Position numbers and translations under genes: made by a program. This document shows, one piece after another, positions 7,672 through 15,943 of a stretch of DNA of 27,658 nt; positions within the stretch are counted from its first letter, which is position 1, and each line of letters begins with the position of its first letter. The notes under the pieces are model-generated. The model searched no databases. It had not been told where the DNA came from and saw nothing but the letters and a program-made list of their open reading frames with translations. Origin of the DNA: Candidatus Eiseniibacteriota bacterium (GTDB lineage Bacteria; Eisenbacteria; RBG-16-71-46); assembly GCA_005893365.1 (NCBI GenBank), contig VBPB01000067.1, positions 1 to 27,658 of the forward strand. The letters run 5' to 3'.

Positions 7672-8337
7672 CTACGGCAGCGGATCGACGCGATCCGCGC
7701 CCGCCCCCGCCGGCTCGCCCAGGAACTCGACCCACGCCCGCTTGATGCAGGGGTAGTGTTTGGCCGCCTCGGCCAGCGAGAGGAACGCGGCGACGCACTT
7801 CTCGAACCGCCCGCGCAGTGCCGGCTCGGCGATGTCGTCGCCGGCGAAGGCCTTGTGGGCCATCGCCAGCGAGAACATGTCGGGGAAGACGCGGGCGCCC
7901 AGGTGCTCGAGCGGGACCCGCAGGGCCCACAGCCCGCGATTGCCGCCGGCCATCGACGGGGAGGCGGAGAGCAGCAGGCCATGGCGCCCGTCGAACGGCT
8001 GCGGGCGGAATCGGGACGTCCAGTCGATCAGGTTCTTGAGGTGGCCGGGCATCGAGGCGTTGTGCTCCGGCGAGGCGATGATGAACGCGTCGCTCTCGGT
8101 GAGCCGCCGCCGCAGCTCCTGGGCGCCGGGCGGGATGCCTTCCGCCGCCTCGCGGTCGGCGTCGTACGACGGCACGTCGAGATCGCGCAGCGAGACGAGA
8201 TCGACCGTGGCGCCGAGGGCCGCGGCGTGCCGGGCGGCGAGGGCCGCGAGCTTGCGGTTCAGCGACTCGGCGCGGAGCGACCCCGCGAACACGAGCACGC
8301 GGAGTTTCGGGGCAGCGTGCGGGTCGGGACCTGCCAT
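7672..8337 (-). CDS. NADPH-dependent FMN reductase family protein
   Basis: 221 residues. Of two in-frame ATGs (8343, 8337) the second is preferred because GGAGG lies 7 bases before it but only one base before the first. It has a flavodoxin-like fold: LRVLVFAGSLRAESLNRKL is the FMN phosphate loop, followed by SDAFIIASPEHNASMPGHLKNLIDW, the hallmark of the ChrR/azoreductase-like NAD(P)H:FMN reductase group (active-site SPEHN...LKNLIDW). These cytosolic dimers reduce flavin, quinones, chromate or azo dyes. The gene lies 31 bp after a SnoaL-like gene on the same strand, and the two probably share a transcript. The true substrate is not known. Confidence 0.87.
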   Translation of the reverse strand: MAGPDPHAAPKLRVLVFAGSLRAESLNRKLAALAARHAAALGATVDLVSLRDLDVPSYDADREAAEGIPPGAQELRRRLTESDAFIIASPEHNASMPGHLKNLIDWTSRFRPQPFDGRHGLLLSASPSMAGGNRGLWALRVPLEHLGARVFPDMFSLAMAHKAFAGDDIAEPALRGRFEKCVAAFLSLAEAAKHYPCIKRAWVEFLGEPAGAGADRVDPLP

Positions 8338-8368
8338 GGCCATGCCTCCACGGGCGGGGCGTTGAGGG

Positions 8369-8920
8369 TTACGGGGCGAGTCCGATCTGCTTCATGAACG
8401 TCTGGTTGTCCCAGAACAGGTACTCCTCGTCCATGACCCCGCCCTTCCAGTGGCCCACCGTGCACATGGTGATCTTGAACGCTTTCCCGGTGGGCGGGAT
8501 CGACTTGCCGTCGCCCGTGGGCAGCGGCTGCGTGAAGGTGCCCTCCATGATGCCGATCACGCTCGTCCATTCCCCCGAGCCGATCTTGACCGAGTGGACC
8601 TCGATCCGCGTGTCCGGCGCGTAGACGAACATGGCCTTGAGATCCTCGATGTGCTTGGTGATGCCGTGGGTCGCGTGGCCATCGGGCCAGTGCACGGTCA
8701 CGTCCGCGGAGTGACTTTCGTGCAGCCGCTCCCACTGCTGGTGCGTGAAGACGGTGTAGTCGAGGGTGTCGAAGGTGGCGATGTGCCTGGCCACCAGCTT
8801 CTCCGCGGCCTGGTACTTGGCCAGCGGCGAGGTGGGGGCCGCGGCACCCGTCAGCAACACGACGACCACCATGGTGAGCATCCCGCCCATGAGCCGTCGT
8901 ACACGATTCCGGGTTGCCAT
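8369..8920 (-). CDS. Exported SnoaL-like/ester cyclase-type protein
   Basis: 183 residues from an ATG with AGGAG 8 bases upstream. The N-terminus has basic residues (RNRVRR) and a hydrophobic stretch at about 10-26, then TGAAAPTSP, so it is exported through Sec. The rest is a single cone-shaped NTF2/SnoaL-like domain with HESHSADVTVHWPDGHATHGI and a strand-rich end containing GTFTQPLP and DEEYLFWDNQTFMKQIGL. This resembles ester cyclase and limonene-epoxide-hydrolase-like proteins described as predicted SnoaL-like aldol condensation enzymes. No clear catalytic set can be named. It lies head to head with the ABC operon and upstream of the FMN reductase. Confidence 0.75.
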   Translation of the reverse strand: MATRNRVRRLMGGMLTMVVVVLLTGAAAPTSPLAKYQAAEKLVARHIATFDTLDYTVFTHQQWERLHESHSADVTVHWPDGHATHGITKHIEDLKAMFVYAPDTRIEVHSVKIGSGEWTSVIGIMEGTFTQPLPTGDGKSIPPTGKAFKITMCTVGHWKGGVMDEEYLFWDNQTFMKQIGLAP

Positions 8921-9012
8921 GGTCGTTCTCCTGGTTGGGCCAGCCGCAGACGCTCCGGGTGGAGATCCGCTTCCCGGGCACGGAATACCGGCGACCCTAA
9001 CACGGGCCGTGG

Positions 9013-9018
9013 TACCGT
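9013..9018 (+). promoter_or_regulatory. Leaderless -10 box of the ABC transporter operon
   Basis: TACCGT ends exactly 6 bases before the ATG at 9025, and the gene has no Shine-Dalgarno. The weak -35 is around GGCGAC (8990-8995). The spacing is the same as upstream of the CPBP and MATE genes. Confidence 0.5.
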
Positions 9019-9024
9019 ACGCGG

Positions 9025-9795
9025 ATGATCCGACTCCAGCAGCTCTCCAAATCCTACGGCGCGCAGCAGGCGGTGCGCGGGCTGGACCTCGAGATCCCGA
9101 CCGGCCAGTTGGTCGGCCTGCTCGGCCCCAACGGCGCCGGGAAGTCGACGACCATCAAGATGCTGACCGGGATGCTGCTGCCCACCTCGGGCACCGCCGA
9201 GGTCGAGGGGCACGACATCGTGCGCGACCCGCTGGAGGTGAAGCGGAACGTCGGCTACGTGCCCGAATCGGGTGCGCTCTTCGAGGCGCTCACCGCGATG
9301 GAATACCTGCGCTTCGTGGCGGCGCTCTATCACATCCCCGAGGCCGAGGCGGACCAGCGCATCGCCCGCTTCGCCGCCTTCTTCGACCTGGCGCCGGGCG
9401 ACCTCGGCGGCAAGCCGCTCTCGGCCTTCTCCAAGGGGATGCGCCAGAAGGTCGTCATCACCTCCGCGCTGCTGCACCATCCCAAGGTGGTGTTCTTCGA
9501 CGAGCCGCTCAACGGCCTCGACGCCAACGCCGCGCTCTCCTTCAAGACCCTCATCACCTCGCTCGCGCGCGACGGCAAGACCATCGTCTACTGCTCGCAC
9601 ATCCTGGACGTGGTCGAGCGGGTGTGCGAGCGCGTGGTCATCATCCACGAGGGGCGCATCGTCGCCGACGGCACCACGCAGCAGCTGCGCGAGCAGGCGG
9701 GTGAGCCGACGCTGGAGGGCGTGTTCAACAAGCTCACCGCCACCGAGAACCTCCTGGCGCGGGCCGAGGAGTTCGCCCGCGCGCTCTCGCAGTGA
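9025..9795 (+). CDS. ABC transporter ATP-binding protein
   Basis: 256 residues, the usual length of an ABC-2 type ATPase. Walker A is GPNGAGKST (34-42). The Q-loop region reads GYVPESGALFEAL, the signature is LSAFSKGMRQK, Walker B is VVFFDEP with D159/E160, the D-loop is LNGLD, and the switch His is in YCSH. The Q-loop is unusual in lacking the common Q-E pair (PESGALF). The short C-terminus ends EGVFNKLTATENLL, as in drug or polysaccharide export ATPases. It provides ATP hydrolysis for the membrane protein encoded next, whose start overlaps its stop by four bases (GTGA). The ATG has no Shine-Dalgarno and lies 6 bases from a -10 box, suggesting a leaderless transcript. The substrate is unknown. 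Confidence 0.92.
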   Translation: MIRLQQLSKSYGAQQAVRGLDLEIPTGQLVGLLGPNGAGKSTTIKMLTGMLLPTSGTAEVEGHDIVRDPLEVKRNVGYVPESGALFEALTAMEYLRFVAALYHIPEAEADQRIARFAAFFDLAPGDLGGKPLSAFSKGMRQKVVITSALLHHPKVVFFDEPLNGLDANAALSFKTLITSLARDGKTIVYCSHILDVVERVCERVVIIHEGRIVADGTTQQLREQAGEPTLEGVFNKLTATENLLARAEEFARALSQ

Positions 9796-11394
9796 ACGCT
9801 ACCCCGGCGACCCCCGTCGTGGACCCGGTCGCGGGGGCGGGCGCGGGCCGGTATCCCGTCCCCGATCGGGCGCAGGTGCGGGCCATCCTCAAGACCACCA
9901 TGCTCCGCTCGATGCGCGGGCGGATGATGGCGGGCCGCAGCGGCAAGCCGCGCGGGCTCATCTTCCTGGTGGTCATGTACGGTGTGCTCGGGATCGTGCT
10001 CGGCATGCTGGCGTTCATCCATCCCGACGTCTTCAGCTACAGCATGATCATCTGGGCGTTCACCTTCCTGGCGGCGGGCATGACCCTGGTCGTGGAGTCG
10101 AGCACGCTCATGTTCGACGCGCGCGACAACGACATCCTCGGCCACCGCCCCATCCACCCGCGCACCCTGCTGCTGGCCCGCTCGCTGAGCCTCCTCCTCC
10201 TGGCGCTGATCCTGGGGCTCGCGATCAACCTGGTGCCGATGTTCACGGGGCTCGCCGTCACCGGTGCCAAGCCGTGGTTCCCGCTCGCGCACCTGGTGAC
10301 GCTGCTGCTGCTGGTCCCCTTCTGCGCCGCGGTCATCGTGTTCGCCTACGGTGTGATGGCTCGCTTCGTGAGCCGCCGCACGTTCGACACTGTCGCCTCG
10401 TGGACCCAGGTGGGCGTCACGGCGATGCTCGTCATGGCCTATCAGCTGGTACCGCGGCTCATGGACCGCATGCAGGGATTCCACATCGAGGCGGCCAACC
10501 CGCTGCTGCTGGCGCTGCCGCCGACCTGGTTCGCGGCCCTCTCGCAGGTCATGACCGGCGAAGGTGCCAGCCCGCGGATGCTGGTGCTCGCGACCATCCC
10601 CTTGATCGCGACGCCGGTGCTGGCCTGGGCGGCGCTCCGGTATCTGGCCGCGGACTACGCGCGTCAGGTCTCCTCGCTCAGCGAGACCCCGGCGCCGGCG
10701 GCCGAGGATGCGCCCGCCACGGCCGCCCGTCGCGGGCGCGGTCTGCGCCTCGATGCGCTGCTGCGCTTCTGGCTCCGGGATCCGATCGAGCGCGGTGCGT
10801 TCCGTCTCGCCTCCGCGTACCTGACGCGCGACCGGGACATGCGCATGCGCCTCTACCCGCAGCTCGCCTCGTTCCTGGTGCTGGTGGTGATCGCGATCAT
10901 CGACCGCAAGACCGGGCCGCGCTTCGGGCCGCTCATGAGCCTGTTCATCGCCAGCACGCTGCCCGCCTCGGCGATGATGACGCTCAAGATGAGCCCGCAG
11001 TTCGCGGCGGCCGACCTCTTCCGCTACACGCCGCTCACCGGCACGGCGTCCCTCTTCCACGGCGTCCGCAAGGCGACGCTCGTGATCCTGGTGCTCCCTT
11101 GCGTGCTGGTCTCCGGGCTCACGCTGTGGTTCGGGCTGAGCGACCGCAGCGGGTTGTCGATCGCCCTCCCGGCGCTGGTGGCGCTTCCCACCTTGTCCTT
11201 GGCCGGCGGACTCTTCGGCGATGATGTTCGTCGGCGCGGTCTGGCTCGCGATCTTCGCCGGGCTCGCGATCATTGCCGAGAAGAACCACTGGTTCTGGTG
11301 GCTCCTCGGCTTCGAGGTCGTGGTCCTGGCCCTCCTGCACCCGCTCCTGCTGCACGGCATCCGCGCGCGCCCGCTCAACCGGGAGGACAGCTAG
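9792..11394 (+). pseudogene. ABC-2-type permease, frame broken near 11215
   Basis: The GTG at 9792 overlaps the ATPase stop. The product is a polytopic exporter subunit: hydrophobic blocks such as GLIFLVVMYGVLGIVLGMLAF, LLLLALILGLAINLVPMF and LLLLVPFCAAVIVFAYGVM are followed by a long charged loop, then another membrane half. Reading is in frame to about 11215 (LSLAGGLFGD). After that the protein-like sequence continues in the +1 frame as MMFVGAVWLAIFAGLAIIA to PLNREDS and the TAG at 11392-11394. Corrected, it would be about 533 residues. One extra base (or two missing) at 11210-11225 explains it. Uninterrupted hydrophobic character on both sides argues for either a very recent mutation or a sequencing error. 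If the break is real, the last 55-60 residues, including a terminal membrane hairpin, are lost. Confidence 0.8.
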
Positions 11395-11982
11395 ATGCCA
11401 GGCCGTTCACGCACGCGTTGCGCCTGGGCGCCGCCCGGCAAGCCGCTCTACCTGGCCTACCACGACGAGCAGTGGGGGGTGCCGGTCCACGACGACCGGA
11501 TGCTGTTCGAGATGCTGGTCCTCGAGGGGGCGCAGGCCGGGCTCTCGTGGGAGACCATCCTCAACAAGCGCGCCGCCTACCGGCGCGCCTTCGACCGGTT
11601 CGATCCGCGCCGCGTGGCCGCCTACGACGCGCGCAAGGTGCGGGCGTTGCTCGCCGACGCCGGCATCGTCCGCAACCGGCTCAAGATCGCCTCCGCGATC
11701 GGCAACGCGCGCGCGTTCCTCGCGGCCCAGCGCGAGCACGGGAGCTTCGACCGGTACGTCTGGGCCTTCGTGGGCGGCGCGCCGCGGCAGAACGCCTGGA
11801 CGCACCATCGCGAGATCCCCACCCGCACCCCCGAGTCCGACGCGATGAGCAAGGACCTCAAGCGCCGCGGGTTCACGTTCGTGGGCTCGACCATCTGCTA
11901 CGCGTTCATGCAGGCGTGCGGCCTGGTGAACGACCACACCACCACCTGCTTCCGGCATCGCGAGGTGAAGCGGCTGGGATGA
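11395..11982 (+). CDS. tag: DNA-3-methyladenine glycosylase I
   Basis: 195 residues, full family length. It removes 3-methyladenine from alkylated DNA as the first step of base excision repair. The zinc-binding set of Tag is present: C9 (RCAW), H23 (AYHDEQWG), H181 and C185 (NDHTTTCFRH). The signature stretches LFEMLVLEGAQAGLSWETIL, GIVRNRLKI and RGFTFVGSTICYAFMQACG are intact, including the acidic E of LEGAQAGLSW in the base pocket. The ATG follows the permease stop without a gap and has GGGAGG about 9 bases upstream, inside the end of the permease. A DNA repair enzyme as third gene of an ABC operon is probably a positional rather than a functional link. Confidence 0.95.
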   Translation: MPGRSRTRCAWAPPGKPLYLAYHDEQWGVPVHDDRMLFEMLVLEGAQAGLSWETILNKRAAYRRAFDRFDPRRVAAYDARKVRALLADAGIVRNRLKIASAIGNARAFLAAQREHGSFDRYVWAFVGGAPRQNAWTHHREIPTRTPESDAMSKDLKRRGFTFVGSTICYAFMQACGLVNDHTTTCFRHREVKRLG

Positions 11983-12076
11983 GGGGTCCGGCGTCCGGGC
12001 TCCCGTATCCGGCATCGGGGCCGTGAGATACCGCCGCGACCGACGCCGCCAGGCCTCCCGCGCCCCGGCGACTCAA

Positions 12077-12094
12077 GCCGCGCTCAAGCGCGGC
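12077..12094 (+). terminator. GC-rich hairpin downstream of tag
   Basis: GCCGCGC and GCGCGGC pair around a TCAA loop, 95 bases after the tag stop. There is no T-run, so termination is uncertain. The surrounding bases 11983-12149 hold no other gene. Confidence 0.3.
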
Positions 12095-12149
12095 GTCGCA
12101 TCCTCCCGCCGTGTTCGCAGCACCCACCAGGCCGCCGGAGGATCCGGGG

Positions 12150-12482
12150 ATGACCACGCACGAGAGCGTAGATGGAGGGCAGGCGAACGATCGGCTCACC
12201 CAGCGCCACGACCGTGATCGTCACAGCCGGATCGAGCTCGTGCTGGCCGAGCTGGGAACCCGGCTGGGTCTCTTCGAGGAGCTGGCCAACCACGGTCCCG
12301 AGACCTGCCCGGAGCTGGCGGCACGCACCGGGCTCGACGAGGGATACGTCTACGAATGGCTGGCGGCGATGTCGGAGCGGTCGTATCTCGAATACGACGT
12401 GCGCACGCGCCGCTTCGCCCTGGTCCGGTTCCGGCTGCCCGGCGGGCTACCTCAGCAGCACGATCCGCCGCGCCAGCGATGA
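12150..12482 (+). pseudogene. N-terminal stub of a SAM-dependent methyltransferase
   Basis: The ATG at 12150 has a strong Shine-Dalgarno (GGAGG, 8 bases). The first 85-90 residues match the winged-helix dimerisation domain found in front of many class I methyltransferases: ELGTRLGLFEELANHGPETC, PELAARTGLDEGYVYEWLAA, and LEYDVRTRRFAL. Similarity stops near 12430, and the remaining residues (RFRLPGGLPQQHDPPRQR) are the antisense of the convergent S8 peptidase 3' end. The SAM-binding Rossmann domain is therefore missing. A deletion or rearrangement with its join between about 12425 and 12450 would explain this. A free-standing HTH regulator is less likely, because the sequence is closest to the methyltransferase-associated form. 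Confidence 0.65.
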
Positions 12483-14822
12483 TGCCCCGGCGATGAGCCG
12501 GTACCAGTAGACGCCCGGCCCGACCGGCCGCCCCGAAGCGTCGGTCCCGTCCCACACGCCCGGATGCGTCCCGGCGGGCAGGGAGGCGTCCAGCAGCGTG
12601 CGCACCCGCCGTCCCTCGAGGTCGTAGACCGAGAGCTCGACGGCGCCGGCGGTCGGGAGCGTGAGCCGGAAGTCCGAGTGCCCGACCGCGGGGACCGGGC
12701 CGCTCAGCGCCAGCGCCAGCGCCGGCGGCGCCGGCGCCGGCGCGGCGGCGATGCTGGTCACGGGCGAGTCGTCCACCGTGACGCACAGGCCGAAGGGCTG
12801 CGGCCCGAAGGCGACCGCGTGCGCCTCGACCCGCACCGTCCAGGTGCCGGGGCCCGGGCAGGCGATGCGGACGGTCTCCTCGACGTTGCGCCGGTCGGCG
12901 CTGCCGCCGGTCACCGAGACGCCGCGCGCGTAGACGTTCCCGCGGAAGACCTCGGTCCCGCGCCGCACCGTGAGGTCGAGGTCGTTGACCAGCTGGACGG
13001 CCGACGCCGGATCGCCGGGATAGTCGGTCCAGCACAGGACCACCTTGAGCGGCGTCCTGCCGTTCTGCAGCGTGACCGGGTACTCCTTCGCCTGGCCCTG
13101 CGCGAGGCCTAAGACCTCGTCCACCAGCAGCGCGTGGCGCGGATCGCCGTCGAAGAAGCAGACGTTGGAGGCGTTCACGCGCCCGTAGCCGATCTGGTCG
13201 TCGGGGGCTAAGTGGCCGGCGAGCGACCGGTCGGCCGAGGCGATCAGCATCGCCTTGAGGAGCGCGGCACTCGGCCAGAAGGAGTTCGTCGGGACGTGGG
13301 TGCGCGTCGGATACCAGCCGTCCAGACAGTACTGGCGCACCAGCGTCGCGGCCCCCACCGCCGCCGCGGTCGCGGTCGAGGTGCCCGAGACGGTGAGGTA
13401 GCCGGCCGGGCCCTGGTCGGCCGAGGTGACGCCGTCGCCGGGGGCCACCAGCGTCGGCTTGCGCCGCCCGTCGTCGGTGGGGCCGGGGCTGGACGGGGCG
13501 TAATAGAGGTTCTCGTCCAGGCCGTTGCCGGTGGCGCTGACGCTCACACAGTTCTTGGCGGAGGCCGGCGAGCCCACGCGCCCGGCGGGGCCCGCGTCGC
13601 CGTTGGAGAAGAAGATGAGGAAGTCCGGATGCCCCCACATGAACTGGTCCACTTCCATCGCATCGAGCGTGTAGGCCCCGTCGGTGGGATAGCCCCAGGC
13701 GTTGCACGACACGTGCGGCGTGCCGGAGCCGCTGCCGTCCCAGGCGACCTGGAAGAGGTCGTTCAAGTCGGGGAACGGATCCATGCCGTTGAGCAGGGTC
13801 GGGCCCGAGAGGTCCTCGAACCAGATCTTGGCGCTGCGCGCCACGCCGTCGTAGGGCCGGCTGCCCAGCGGCTCGACGCTGCCGGCGATGGTCGAGGCGA
13901 CGTGCGTCCCGTGGAAGCCGGCGCCGAAGTGGTCGCCGAACGTCACGTTGGGATTGAGCGAGCCCTTGCCGTAGTGGATCACCTTGCGGTGCCCGGGTTG
14001 GTCACTGAACGCGAAGACCGGCTGCGCCGCGTCGATGAACATCTCGTGGCCCATGTCGATGCCGGAGTCGGTGATGCTCACGAACTGCCCCTCGCCGTGG
14101 AGCCCCATGTCCCACAGCCGCCGGTCGCCGTTCACCCCGCTCTGCACCACCCACTGCACGCGGTCGTTGGCGGGCACGGCCTGCCGATGGGGCTCGATCC
14201 ACGCCACCTCGTCCCGGGCGGCGAGGGCGCCCAGCGCCGCGCGGGGCAGGGACACGCGCAGGAGCCGGTTGATGCCGTTGTCGCTGGTGAGCAGGACCTG
14301 GCCGCCCAGGCTCGCCACCGCGCTCGCGACGGGGGCGAGGTCGCCATCGGCGAAGAGCCGCACGTTCAGCGTGAGCGAGGCGCCGGCGAGCCGCGCGAGC
14401 GCCGGTGCCAGCTTGTAGGCCGGCCGGTAGGGCGCGTTCCAGTCGAGCGGGCCGCCGGGCGCGATGACGCGGCCGGCCGGGACGCGGACCAGGAAGGCGT
14501 GGTCGGCGATGGCGGCAACGATCCGGCCCCCGGCGGCCGCGATGGCGGCCCGGGCGTCGGCCGGATCGGCCGCGCCGTAGTGGACGAGCAGCGCGCGCGC
14601 GCCGGCGACCACGGCGGGTGTTCCATTCCCGGATGCCGGCGTGGGCTCGGGCAGCGACGGATCGAGCGCGTATCCGGCGGCCAGGCGGATGCGGTCGGCG
14701 GAAGGGGAGCGCGGCGGCGGCGCGGCCGCGCCGGGTCCGGCCAGCCACGCCGAGAACGCGACGGCCCATGCGGTGGCCAGGCGTCGTGCGGTGCGCGGGC
14801 AGGTCGGGCGAAGGGCGCGCAT
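12447..14822 (-). CDS. Secreted subtilisin-like serine peptidase (S8) with FlgD-like C-terminal domain
   Basis: 791 residues from the ATG at 14822. A signal peptide (ARRLATAWAVAFSAWLAG, cleavage near GAAA) is followed by an inhibitor-like propeptide-sized region to about residue 220. The catalytic triad is intact: D252 (DSGID), H304 (HGTHVAS) and S482 (SGTSTAT), with oxyanion N407 (SNGDAG). After the catalytic domain comes a beta-sandwich of the KP-43/P-domain kind (VVLCWTDYPGDP, NDLDLTVRRG), an Ala-Pro linker near 12720-12745, then an FlgD-like immunoglobulin domain: VYDLEGRRVRTLLD, then WDGTDASGRPVGPGVYWYRL and a basic-hydrophobic end (ARRIVLLR). Such tails are common on exported proteins of Eisenbacteria and related lineages and resemble sorting domains. 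It digests extracellular protein. The gene follows the FemAB-like gene by 47 bp on the same strand. Confidence 0.9.
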   Translation of the reverse strand: MRALRPTCPRTARRLATAWAVAFSAWLAGPGAAAPPPRSPSADRIRLAAGYALDPSLPEPTPASGNGTPAVVAGARALLVHYGAADPADARAAIAAAGGRIVAAIADHAFLVRVPAGRVIAPGGPLDWNAPYRPAYKLAPALARLAGASLTLNVRLFADGDLAPVASAVASLGGQVLLTSDNGINRLLRVSLPRAALGALAARDEVAWIEPHRQAVPANDRVQWVVQSGVNGDRRLWDMGLHGEGQFVSITDSGIDMGHEMFIDAAQPVFAFSDQPGHRKVIHYGKGSLNPNVTFGDHFGAGFHGTHVASTIAGSVEPLGSRPYDGVARSAKIWFEDLSGPTLLNGMDPFPDLNDLFQVAWDGSGSGTPHVSCNAWGYPTDGAYTLDAMEVDQFMWGHPDFLIFFSNGDAGPAGRVGSPASAKNCVSVSATGNGLDENLYYAPSSPGPTDDGRRKPTLVAPGDGVTSADQGPAGYLTVSGTSTATAAAVGAATLVRQYCLDGWYPTRTHVPTNSFWPSAALLKAMLIASADRSLAGHLAPDDQIGYGRVNASNVCFFDGDPRHALLVDEVLGLAQGQAKEYPVTLQNGRTPLKVVLCWTDYPGDPASAVQLVNDLDLTVRRGTEVFRGNVYARGVSVTGGSADRRNVEETVRIACPGPGTWTVRVEAHAVAFGPQPFGLCVTVDDSPVTSIAAAPAPAPPALALALSGPVPAVGHSDFRLTLPTAGAVELSVYDLEGRRVRTLLDASLPAGTHPGVWDGTDASGRPVGPGVYWYRLIAGASSLARRIVLLR

Positions 14823-14869
14823 GGGAGGCACTCGGCCCCAAAGTCTAGACGAACGCCCGGCCGGGCGCA

Positions 14870-15931
14870 CTAACTCCGTGGCGGCGGCGACTCCGGTGGT
14901 CTCGCGGGCGGCGGCCCTGGCGGCGCCGCGGGGCCCTGCGGCGACGGTGGCGGCAGCTCCCCGCGCAGGAAGCGGTGCAGGAGGCTCCGGTGCTGCACGT
15001 CGAGCACCAGCCGCCGCGTGCCGCCCCAGTCCTCCTTGAAGTGGATCAGGCCCTCCGCGTCGGGGGGCGAGCCGCCCAGGTTGTACTCGTGGTATCCGCC
15101 CGCGCACAGGTCGCGCATCACCTCGGCCATGATCGCGTGGACCGGCCGCAGGTCGAGGGCGCGCTCGTCCGCGACCGTGAGCCAGTTGGTCGCGACCCCG
15201 CGATAGGTGAAGTGGAGGCTGCCGCCGATGGGCCGACCCAGGTGCTCGACCAGGTCGTAGCGCGCGAGCCCGGCGGGCCCGAGGTTGCGGAAGATGCGCT
15301 GGTAGAGCGAGAGCGGCTTGGGCACCCCGCCGCGCCGCCGCACCGTGCGCACCGCGAGCGCGTGGTAGTGCCGCACGTCGCGCACGTCCGTGATGCGGCG
15401 CACGGTGAGGCCGGCCTCCTCGGCCTGGCGCACCCGCGAGCGCACCGAGTGGGGGAGGGCCGCGAGCAGGGCGGCGAAGTCGGGACCGAGCGGGCGCACG
15501 TGGGTGAAGCCTTCGGCGGCGATCAGGTCGGCGGGCAGCTCGTCGCGGCGGCCCTGGTACCACGCCAGCTCCGAGACCATCACCCAGGCGTGGCGCACCA
15601 ACTGGGCGTAGCCTTCGAGCAGCTGGCGGCGGACCTGGGCGGGGTCGGGGTGGTCGCGGCGCACGATCGGGCCGCTGTAGGTGCCGTACGGCATGGCCAG
15701 CACCTGCCGGCCGAGCGGGCCGTCGCGGATGATCAGGCCCAGGGCGCCCGCGTACGCCTCGCCTTCGGGCAGGACCACCGCCTCCCAGCGGGCGCCGGGC
15801 CACTCGGTGATCCAGAGCCGGGCCCACGAGGAGGTGTGGAAGACGGTGGCGTCGTCCGCCTCGTTGACCAGCGCATCCCACGCCGCAGGGTCGGGCGGCG
15901 AGACCAGCTCGACCGGGGGCGTGAGCTTCAC
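14870..15931 (-). CDS. FemAB/GNAT-type acyltransferase-like protein
   Basis: 353 residues from a GTG at 15931. It is a double GNAT-fold protein of the FemAB/BioF2-like kind: VFHTSSWARLWITEWPG near the start, RSRVRQAEEAGLTVRRI in the middle, and GGSLHFTYRGVATNWLTV with YHEYNLGGSPPDAEGLIHFKE at the CoA/aminoacyl-binding end. Relatives transfer acyl or aminoacyl groups in peptidoglycan or exopolysaccharide synthesis. The last 30 residues are a Pro-rich tail. There is no Shine-Dalgarno. A TAGTGT box ends 6 bases before the GTG and overlaps the tldD stop, so it could be read leaderless or together with tldD, whose stop is 9 bases away. Domain assignment is good, substrate unknown. Confidence 0.78.
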   Translation of the reverse strand: MKLTPPVELVSPPDPAAWDALVNEADDATVFHTSSWARLWITEWPGARWEAVVLPEGEAYAGALGLIIRDGPLGRQVLAMPYGTYSGPIVRRDHPDPAQVRRQLLEGYAQLVRHAWVMVSELAWYQGRRDELPADLIAAEGFTHVRPLGPDFAALLAALPHSVRSRVRQAEEAGLTVRRITDVRDVRHYHALAVRTVRRRGGVPKPLSLYQRIFRNLGPAGLARYDLVEHLGRPIGGSLHFTYRGVATNWLTVADERALDLRPVHAIMAEVMRDLCAGGYHEYNLGGSPPDAEGLIHFKEDWGGTRRLVLDVQHRSLLHRFLRGELPPPSPQGPAAPPGPPPARPPESPPPRS

Positions 15932-15937
15932 GCCGCT

Positions 15938-15943
15938 ACACTA
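15938..15943 (-). promoter_or_regulatory. Possible leaderless -10 box of the FemAB-like gene
   Basis: TAGTGT on the minus strand (15943-15938) is separated from the GTG start by 6 bases. Its first three bases are the tldD stop codon. No convincing -35 is seen. Confidence 0.3.

Noticed and set aside
9588..11378. 596-codon minus-strand frame over the ABC permease
   Set aside because: Rich in His/Gln/Arg/Glu as expected for the antisense of a GC-rich membrane protein gene; no motifs.
12700..12760. GCC/GGC-rich tandem-like run
   Set aside because: It encodes the Ala-Pro linker of the S8 peptidase; no repeat function is needed to explain it.
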